A stretch of DNA of 32,570 nucleotides, taken from positions 1-32,570 of the forward strand of contig DASPIL010000043.1 of assembly GCA_035629175.1 (NCBI GenBank). The letters run 5' to 3'. The DNA is from Verrucomicrobiia bacterium. Its GTDB lineage: Bacteria; Verrucomicrobiota; Verrucomicrobiia; Limisphaerales; DASXHY01. How positions within the stretch are numbered: the stretch's first letter is position 1; each line of letters begins with the position of its first letter. Below the pieces are notes generated by a model. The model saw nothing but the letters and a program-made list of their open reading frames with translations. It did not search any database and had not been told where the DNA came from. Shown here in pieces: positions 7,643 through 14,600 of the stretch. Made by a program: the position numbers and the translations under genes.

Positions 7643-7719
7643 TGGAGCGAGCGAAGGGATTCGAACCCTCGACATTCACCTTGGCAAGGTGACGCTCTAC
7701 CAGACTGAGCTACGCTCGC
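7643..7719 (-). tRNA. tRNA-Gly (GCC anticodon)
   Basis: Read on the minus strand, a full cloverleaf is visible. The 7-bp acceptor stem is GCGAGCG/CGCTCGC, the D-arm GCTC/GAGC, the anticodon stem TCACC/GGTGA with loop TTGCCAA (anticodon GCC, glycine), and the T-arm carries loop TTCGAAT. A discriminator T and an encoded CCA end the gene. Length is 77 nt including CCA. It appears intact despite the IS whose nearest end repeat lies 77 bases upstream of its 5' end. Confidence 0.95.
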
Positions 7720-7738
7720 TTCCAAAAAAGGCTCGGCA

Positions 7739-7766
7739 AAACTACGGGAAATCCAGGTGATTGCAA
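7739..7766 (-). promoter_or_regulatory. Possible promoter of tRNA-Gly
   Basis: On the minus strand, TTGCAA (7761-7766) and TAGTTT (7739-7744) are separated by 16 bases, and the tRNA begins about 20 bases downstream. Both boxes are only partial matches to the sigma-70 consensus, so this is tentative. Confidence 0.3.
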
Positions 7767-7796
7767 GCCCTCTTTTTCCACGTGTTCCGCCGCCGA

Positions 7797-7821
7797 GTTG
7801 ACTCAAATTAAAAGACACCGG
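7797..7821 (+). repeat. Outer, diverged copy of the IS terminal repeat
   Basis: It shares GTTGACTCA and AAAAGACACCGG with the copy at 7854 but has AATT in place of TGGAA between the blocks and is one base shorter. Same orientation as the inner copy, 57 bases apart start to start. Confidence 0.7.
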
Positions 7822-7853
7822 AGGGGAAGAACTGGGGGGAGGCTGAAAGGGTC

Positions 7854-7880
7854 GTTGACTCATGGAAAAAAGACACCGGG
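7854..7880 (+). repeat. Left terminal inverted repeat of the IS (inner copy)
   Basis: GTTGACTCATGGAA followed by AAAAGACACCGGG. It matches the reverse complement of 9211-9236 with one mismatch and lies 11 bases before the transposase ATG. Confidence 0.85.
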
Positions 7881-7891
7881 AATCGGTGTGA

Positions 7892-9043
7892 ATGAACATG
7901 AGCAAGGAAATGAAAAAAGATTGGCTGCCCAAACTGCAGGGTCGCTACGCACGACGCAGTCGGGAGGGCAAAAGCAGGATGCTCGATGAGCTCTGTGAAG
8001 ACCATAAGTATGAGCGCAAGTACGCCATCAAACTGCTCCGAGGTGAGTTGCCGCTTCCAACGGGTCGGGTGCATCCTGGACCGGAGCGACGGTATGATGT
8101 GGTGGAGCCGATTGTGCGCAAGATCTGGCTGACGGCTGAACAACCCTGCGGCAAGCGTCTGGTGCCCGTCCTGCGGCAATGGTTGCCCTACTACGAAAGA
8201 CGCTACGGAGAGTTGAGCGCTCGGCAACGGACTTTAATCCGGCACGTCAGCCCCGCCACAGTCGATCGGCTGTTGGGTCCAGCGCGTGCCCAGCATTCGG
8301 GCCGGGGTCGGTCGGGGACCAAACCGGGGAGTTTGTTGCGATCGGAGATTCCGATTCGCACCGGCACCTGGGATCTGAACCGGCCGGGATATCTGGAGGC
8401 CGACAGCGTGGCCCATTGCGGTGGGAGCCTGGCCGGGTGTTTCATTTGGAGTCTGACCTACACCGATATTTTAAGCGGCTGGACCGAAGGCGGGGCAGTG
8501 TGGAACAAGGGCTCTACAGGCGTGCTGGCAGCCACTCGGCAGGTGGAGGAGCGCCTGCCTTTCGCTTTGCTGGGATTTGATTCGGACAACGGAGGCGAGT
8601 TCCTCAACCATCATTTATGGGCTTACATGAGGGAGCGGAAAGTGGCGGTGGAATTTACCCGTTCGCGCCCCTACCACTCCGACGACAACGCTCATGTGGA
8701 ACAGAAGAACTGGACCTGGGCGCGACAGCTCCTGGGCTATGGGCGACTGGAAGATCCGGAACTGGTGGCACCCATCAGCGCACTTTACCGGGATGTATGG
8801 GCGCCGTGGCAGAACTTCTTTCTGCCCTGCCTGAAACTGGAGAGCAAGTGGCGGGAAGGCAGTCATTGGCGCAAGCGTTACGAACTGCCCAGGACCGCCT
8901 ACGCCCGGCTCTGCGCACCCGGAATCCTGCGTCCCAAAGAGCGCCGGCAATTGCGCGAGCGTTATGAAAATCTGGATCCATTCGAGTTGAAGGATCAACT
9001 GGAACAAAGGCTGAAAGGAATTCTAAAACTAAAGCCAAATTGA
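7892..9043 (+). CDS. DDE/integrase-core transposase
   Basis: This 383-aa protein has a basic N-terminal DNA-binding region (KMLDELCEDHKYERKYAIKL-like helix-turn-helix, residues about 10-50) and an rve/RNase-H-fold catalytic core. Candidate catalytic residues are Asp171 in GYLEADSVAHCGG, Asp232 in FDSDNGGEFLNHH and Glu270 in NAHVEQKNW, a D-D-37-E arrangement. The C-terminal part (FFLPCLKLESKWREG, then basic ELPRTAYARLCAPG) resembles that of integrase-like transposases. It fills most of the insertion sequence, and the frame is intact, so the element may still be active. A second ATG at 7898 is an alternative start. No clear ribosome site precedes either, and the start lies just inside the inner terminal repeat. 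Confidence 0.9.
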   Translation: MNMSKEMKKDWLPKLQGRYARRSREGKSRMLDELCEDHKYERKYAIKLLRGELPLPTGRVHPGPERRYDVVEPIVRKIWLTAEQPCGKRLVPVLRQWLPYYERRYGELSARQRTLIRHVSPATVDRLLGPARAQHSGRGRSGTKPGSLLRSEIPIRTGTWDLNRPGYLEADSVAHCGGSLAGCFIWSLTYTDILSGWTEGGAVWNKGSTGVLAATRQVEERLPFALLGFDSDNGGEFLNHHLWAYMRERKVAVEFTRSRPYHSDDNAHVEQKNWTWARQLLGYGRLEDPELVAPISALYRDVWAPWQNFFLPCLKLESKWREGSHWRKRYELPRTAYARLCAPGILRPKERRQLRERYENLDPFELKDQLEQRLKGILKLKPN

Positions 9044-9087
9044 TCGGCGCGCCGCCCCCCCCAAAGCAGCGCTGGGTTTGCCACCGC

Positions 9088-9124
9088 AAGGGGGCGCGAG
9101 CTAAGGCTCGACGCTCGCCCCCTT
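9088..9124. repeat. Strong hairpin downstream of the transposase
   Basis: AAGGGGGCG pairs with CGCCCCCTT at the ends, and an inner GAGC/GCTC stem closes a TAAG loop. It sits between the transposase stop and the right end of the IS. It could stop transcription leaving the element or be structural; no T-run follows directly. Confidence 0.55.
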
Positions 9125-9210
9125 GCTCGTTTTATCTCGCAATCAAACGCCGCACGACATATTACCCAAACAAACATGAGTCTCAACCGACCGGGCTTAC
9201 TCAGAACCCC

Positions 9211-9236
9211 CCGGTGTCTTTATTCCATGAGTCAAC
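9211..9236 (-). repeat. Right terminal inverted repeat of the IS
   Basis: CCGGTGTCTTTATTCC followed by ATGAGTCAAC, the reverse complement of the left repeats. A degenerate CATGAGTCTCAAC about 35 bases further inside could be a second weak copy. Confidence 0.85.
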
Positions 9237-9303
9237 GGGCCGCCTTGAGCGTCGGAAAATCTGATTGTGACGACCTGCACGTTGTGGAATGCTCCGGACG
9301 CCG

Positions 9304-10128
9304 ATGAGCGAGTTCAAATTTGCGTGCCCGGTCTGCGGACAGCACATCACGGCTGATTCCCGCACCGCCGGTTCGCAACTCGACTGCCCAACCTGTTTCC
9401 GCAGCCTTGTCATCCCGCAACCCCCGAGTGCAAGCGACTCCAAACTTGTCATCACTGCCTCCGAAGTCTCTCGCCAACGTGCTGGTTTCGAAGGCACGGT
9501 GCACTCGCCTGCGGCTGCCCCTCGCCGGCGTTTTTGGTTGTTTCGCGGGCCGGGCATTGCCGCGATTGCAATTCTCTCGATCACCGCAACGGCCGCCCTC
9601 CTGATGATCGGAGGGCATTTGCCGCTCGGAACTCGGACGGCAGACAAGGTTGACCATGATCCTGCCGTGGCTGACCTGTCGTGGCAGCTTGACTTATCCC
9701 AGGAGGAAATTCCGCCAGGACCGGCGCGCGGCAGAATCAAAGGCGGCGCTTTCGTATGTGAACGCGCGGTGTTCCAAGGCGGAACACTTAACTTGCGAAT
9801 GGGAAAGGAATGGCCCCCGGATCTCGGTATCAGCATCCACCTGTATGCACGCAATCCGGAAGAACTCGCAGGCCGCTCCGCAGTTGTGAACAGCAATAAC
9901 ATCCGGTCTCCGCGGGTCGTCCTGAGATGGAAGGAGGAAGGCAAAACGCGTACGGAAACTTTTACGAACGGGTTTGCGATGCGATTGGAGTTTGGGCAGC
10001 AGGAGGAGAATCAGCTGCCGGGGAAAATCTATATCTGCACGCCTGACTCAGAGCGCAGTCTCGTTGCCGGAATCTTCCATGCTGAGATCCGCAGACCTGC
10101 ACCGCGTTACTCGGATGCGCCGCGCTGA
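9304..10128 (+). CDS. Zinc-ribbon single-pass membrane protein
   Basis: This 274-aa protein of unknown function has an N-terminal zinc-ribbon-like knuckle pair, Cys8-x2-Cys11 and Cys28-x2-Cys31 (FACPVCGQ and LDCPTCFRSLVIP). A basic segment (PRRRFWLF) leads into one transmembrane helix, GPGIAAIAILSITATAALLM, at residues about 77-102. The C-terminal 160 residues are probably extracytoplasmic and unrecognised (LNLRMGKEWPPDLGISIHLY and a few strands). Such short CxxC ribbon plus membrane-anchor proteins are frequent in Verrucomicrobiota and Planctomycetota, mostly unstudied. The start ATG at 9304 places the knuckle at the N-terminus. It lies 67 bases beyond the IS right end and 25 bases before cinA, with which it is probably co-transcribed. 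Confidence 0.75.
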   Translation: MSEFKFACPVCGQHITADSRTAGSQLDCPTCFRSLVIPQPPSASDSKLVITASEVSRQRAGFEGTVHSPAAAPRRRFWLFRGPGIAAIAILSITATAALLMIGGHLPLGTRTADKVDHDPAVADLSWQLDLSQEEIPPGPARGRIKGGAFVCERAVFQGGTLNLRMGKEWPPDLGISIHLYARNPEELAGRSAVVNSNNIRSPRVVLRWKEEGKTRTETFTNGFAMRLEFGQQEENQLPGKIYICTPDSERSLVAGIFHAEIRRPAPRYSDAPR

Positions 10129-10153
10129 GGTGCCTGCCGGTCCCAGAAAGCCG

Positions 10154-11416
10154 ATGATCGTCGAACTCATCAATACAGGCAGCGAGTTGATGGTGGGTCG
10201 CGTGCTAAACACTCATCAACAGTGGCTTTGCCGGCAACTTGCAGACGCGGGTTATTGCGTCAGCCGGCAAGTGGCGGTGCCGGATGCCGCCGAATGCATA
10301 CAAGTGGCTTTGAAAGAGGCGTTATGCCGCGCCGATCTCGTAATTGTCACGGGCGGATTAGGGCCAACTTCCGACGATGTGACACGCGATAGCGTTGCCA
10401 GGTTGTTGGGACTGCCATTGCGCGAGGATCCCGAGTTGTTGCGACAGATCGAGTTGTTTTTCACAGAACGCGGGCGTCCAATACCTGCCGCCGCTCGCGG
10501 GGAGGCCATGGTCCCTTTGAACGCGGTGGTTTTGAAGAATCGCAATGGAACAGCTGCCGGTTTGGCTTTGGAAGTTCCCGCGGGGCGGTTTCGGCACACG
10601 GAGAAGTCGTCGTGGCTCATACTTTTACCCGGTCCGCCAAGGGAACTTCGACCTATGTTTACCGAGTTTGCCCTGCCGTGGATTCGGGAAAAGTTGCCGT
10701 CTTCAGCGTTTGTATGTCGAACGTTTCGCACCTGTGGTTTGGGCGAATCGCAGGTTCAGGCGCGGGTTGGGCATCGATTGGCTGACCTCGTCGTGAAAGG
10801 GCTGTCTGTTGGCTATTGTGCGCGGCCTGGTGAAGTGGATGTGCGCCTCGCCTTCACTGGTGCGGACGCGGAAAAAAACGTTGCCGAGGGTGAGGCGTTG
10901 GTGCGCCACGCTCTTGGCGAGCACGTTTACGCCGCTGATGACGTTGCGCTCGAGGGATTGATCGTCGGCCGTTTGACTGACCTGCAGAAAACTGTCGCAA
11001 TCGCTGAGTCGTGCACAGGCGGCTGCATTTCTGATCGCATCACAAACGTTCCCGGAGCTTCCGCAGTCTTCCGCGGCGCCTTCATCACGTATAGCAACCT
11101 GCTGAAGGAAAAATGCCTCGGAGTCAAAGCCGAGACACTTCGCGTGCATGGCGCGGTCAGCGAACCGGTTGTTCGCGAAATGGCCGCTGGCGCGTTGGGA
11201 AGAGGCGAAAGTGATTTTGCGATCGCTGTCACCGGGATTGCAGGCCCAGGAGGTGGCACGGATGAAAAACCCGCAGGCACAGTTTTCATTGCACTAGCAA
11301 CAAGGTCACAGGTTCTGGCCTGGCGCATGATAAATCCTTGGGATCGCCGAACCTTCAAGGAAGTGACCACCCAACAGGCACTTAACATTCTGCGGCTCGC
11401 CATTTCGGCTGCGTAA
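10154..11416 (+). CDS. cinA: CinA, competence/damage-inducible and NMN-deamidase protein
   Basis: This 420-aa protein has two domains. Residues 1-170 are a molybdopterin-binding-like (COG1058) domain: VELINTGSELMVGRVLNTHQ, VIVTGGLGPTSDDVTRDSVA and ILLPGPPRELRPMF. Residues 265-415 are the CinA C-terminal amidohydrolase: VAIAESCTGGCISDRITNVP, FRGAFITYSNLLKEKCLGV, VSEPVVREMA and FAIAVTGIAGPGGGTDEKPA. In characterised bacteria this protein deamidates nicotinamide mononucleotide to recycle pyridine nucleotides and may hydrolyse ADP-ribose; the competence link is not universal. The start at 10154 matches the conserved N-terminus; upstream in-frame starts would add a non-conserved stretch overlapping the previous gene. 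Nothing is missing from either active site as far as can be seen. Confidence 0.95.
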   Translation: MIVELINTGSELMVGRVLNTHQQWLCRQLADAGYCVSRQVAVPDAAECIQVALKEALCRADLVIVTGGLGPTSDDVTRDSVARLLGLPLREDPELLRQIELFFTERGRPIPAAARGEAMVPLNAVVLKNRNGTAAGLALEVPAGRFRHTEKSSWLILLPGPPRELRPMFTEFALPWIREKLPSSAFVCRTFRTCGLGESQVQARVGHRLADLVVKGLSVGYCARPGEVDVRLAFTGADAEKNVAEGEALVRHALGEHVYAADDVALEGLIVGRLTDLQKTVAIAESCTGGCISDRITNVPGASAVFRGAFITYSNLLKEKCLGVKAETLRVHGAVSEPVVREMAAGALGRGESDFAIAVTGIAGPGGGTDEKPAGTVFIALATRSQVLAWRMINPWDRRTFKEVTTQQALNILRLAISAA

Positions 11417-11614
11417 GATCGTTTCTTTCAAGCGTCTGCTGTGGCGGAACAGGACACGGCTTCCGGGAGAAAATCTCTCAACTCCCCTACGCATCTGACG
11501 ATTCCGTGTGAGCATTGGCTTCGAAAAGAGGCACGATGACTGCTCGGCGTAAGGGCAGGCGGAGTTTCAAAGGTTAGCGCGCCGAAGCATGGCTCCGAGC
11601 GTAACCGCCGAAGT

Positions 11615-14600
11615 ATGATGGCAAACAAATCAATCCGTGTTGTGGTCCTGGCCTGGCTTGCCCTGGCCTGCGCGACGGCCATGGGTCAGCTCTCAAACGA
11701 CGTGAGCGTGGTTCGGAGTATTGATGACATTCGCCGCCTTTCGCCGGCTGACATTGAGAACGGCGCCCGCGCAGAGATCGAAGCTGTAGTCACGCTTTCG
11801 CTGACGCGCCGCTCCTACGTTTGGATTGAGGATGAACAAGCTGGCATTCGCTTGTACTTTCGCAACCGATCGCCGTCGGTACAGCAGGGCGACAGAATTT
11901 TGGTTTCTGGCACTGTGATTCCAGGCGAGAGCGGTCCCATGCTTTTGCCGGAGGAAATCCAAGTTCGCACGAACCAGCCACTCCCGGAGCCGCCATTAAA
12001 GACATTCGCACAGTTGATTTCGTTTGCGGACTTGAACAGCCGGGTGCAGGCGGATGGGCGCCTGATTCGAATCCTTGAGAAACCTTCGCGATGGCAAGTG
12101 GAACTTGAATCGGGGACCAATCGTTTCTGGGCTGAGTTCTCCCGGCAGACGAATGATAATTTCAGCGCGTGGCTCAACGCCAAAGTGCGAGTCAAGGGCA
12201 TTTGCGTCCGCCAGGTTTTTGATTGGGGCGAAACTGTCGTTCCGGTTTTGCTCGTGCAAAGCCCGTCGGACGTAACGATCCTTGCGCCGGGCGTTGCGCG
12301 GCCAGCCATCGATCCCAATGATCTTCCCATCGTGCCGATTGCGTCCCTGACGCGGGAGACCGTCAACGCGAACCCTGGAATTGTCCGGGTGCGTGGGAAC
12401 ATGCTCGATCAGCGGCTTGGGGAACACCTGGTGGTGCGTGACAGCACCGGAAGCCTGCGGGCGGATTCACGGGCGATGCTGATCCTGCCGCCGCGAGAGC
12501 AGGTGGACGTTTGGGGAACGCCGGCATGGGAACCCGGCGGAGTGGTCCTGCAAGATGCGACCTTTCGTTCCGCCACGACCAACGTGGCTGCGGGCCAGCC
12601 GCCGACGCGCCGATCAAAACCCGAAACGCTGCCCGTTTTGACTAAAGCGGCAGATGTGTTGGCGCTCTCAACGGAGGAAGCCGGCTGGCGCTTTCCGGTC
12701 AAGCTGCGAGGCGTCGTGTTGATTTATTATCCTGAGCGCCGGCAGTTTTTTGTTCATGACGATTCGGCAGGATTTTACGTTTCGGGCGCTTGGAATCGGC
12801 CGGACATCAAAGTGGGTGACCTCGTTGAAGTCTCCGGGATGACCGACCCCGGCGGATTTGCGCCGATGATTGTTCCGCGCGACGTGAAACTGCTCGGCAC
12901 GGCCCCGATGCCGCCGGCTCGCAGAGTCACGCTCTTTCAAATGGCGAGTGGTCAATACGACAGCCAGTGGGTGGAAGCTCACGGCGTTGTTCGTTCCTTC
13001 ACCTTTGAGCAAAACCTTGTTCGGCTGAAGCTTACGGATCCGGACGGCACGCTGTTTGTGTATGTACCGGCGGAGAGCGTTCCGGCAGGACTGGCCGATT
13101 CAGTTGTGCGGATTCGCGGAATTTGCACGACCCATCCGAACGCTCATAGGCAAATCACAAGCCTGGTGCTCTGGTGTCCATCTTTCGACTACGTCAAAAT
13201 TGAGGAGCGGGGAGGCGCAAATGGCGGCGTTATAGAAACTCAGTCGATCGCAAGTCTTGGCCAGTTTCATCCTCACAACGTTCTGCAGCGCAAAGTGAAA
13301 ATCGAAGGAGTAGTGACGCTGCGTCAGGACGAGCGAACGTTCTTTGTCCAGGACAGCGAAACGGGTATCGAGGTTCAGGCCGCCCGTGCGAATAGCAAGG
13401 TTCAGCCCGGCGACCATGTCACCGTAACTGGCTATCCCAGCTACGGAAACTTCGGGGTTGTTCTTAGGGATGGCGTTTTTGACGTCCGCGATCATCCCGG
13501 ATTGCCATCGGCTAATGTCATCTTTGGGCAAAGCCCGCTGCAACCGCCTTTCCACAACACGCGTGTAACGATCGAAGGCCGCTTGCGTTACCGAACCCGC
13601 ATCAACCAGCGCGAGGTTCTGACGATGCAATTACCCGGGCGAATCTTTGAAGTGGATTCCTCTTCCCGGCTCGCTGAAGCGGAGCATCTCCCGGTGGGAA
13701 GCCTGTTGCGCATCACAGGGGTCTACCGAGTTCTCGTGGATGAAGTCAGAACTCCGACCGGATTTCAGTTGCTGGTGGATTCGAATGACGACGTGGAGAT
13801 TTTAGAGAAGCCTTCCTGGTGGACTGTGCGCCACACGCTCGGTGTTGTCGGACTGCTGGTCCTGCTGGTCGCCGCCACCACGCTATGGGTGCTGATGCTT
13901 CGCCGCCGCGTCCAGGAACAAACAAGGAGCCTGCAAAACAGCGAGATGAAATTCCGCTCACTCGTGGAGCAATCGCTTGTGGGTGTTTACATCATTCAGG
14001 ATGGCCGCTTTGCGTATGTGAATCCCCGGCTCGGGGAAATTGTCGGCTACACGACGGACGAACTGCTGGCGATGTCCTCGCTGGGCGAGGTCGTTGTGCC
14101 GGAGGATAGGGAACTGGTCCGCGACCAGATTGAGCGCCGCGTGGGCGGCGAGGTCGTGACCGCGCATTATAGTTTTCGCGGTTTGCGCAAGGATGGCGGC
14201 ATCGTGCACGTGGAGGTTTTGGGGAGCCGAACAGAGTTCAACGGGCGTCCGGCCGTCCTCGGAACGGCGCTGGACATCACGGCGCGAAAGCAGGCAGAGG
14301 AGGAATTGTTCAACTCGCGGCAGATGCTGCGCACCGTGCTGGACACGATTCCGCAGCGCGTTTTCTGGAAGGACGGCAATTCGGTTTTCACCGGCTGCAA
14401 TCAGGCATTCGCCAGCGATTGCGGATACCACGATCCCGTTGAGATCCTCGGGAAGACGGATTTCGACATTCATCAGCGTGAAGCTGCCGAGACGTATCGG
14501 GCGGAGGACAGTGAGCTCATGCGCAGCGGCACGGGACGTTTCAATTACGAGGTCCTCCACACGCGTGCCGACAGCACGCAGACCTGGCTGCGCTTGAGCA

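Larger units (their letters stand above)
7797..9236 (+). mobile_element. Insertion sequence with DDE transposase and doubled left end
   Basis: One transposase gene (7892-9043) is bracketed by terminal inverted repeats beginning GTTGACTCA and ending GACACCGG, facing inward at 7854-7880 and 9211-9236; these differ at only one position over about 26 bases. A third copy, in the same orientation as the left end but more diverged, lies at 7797-7821. The element is therefore either 1440 bp with a double left end or 1383 bp (from 7854) next to a remnant of another copy. No convincing target-site duplication is visible for either option. I place the transposase in the DDE/integrase-core superfamily but cannot assign a named IS family. 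Confidence 0.8.
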
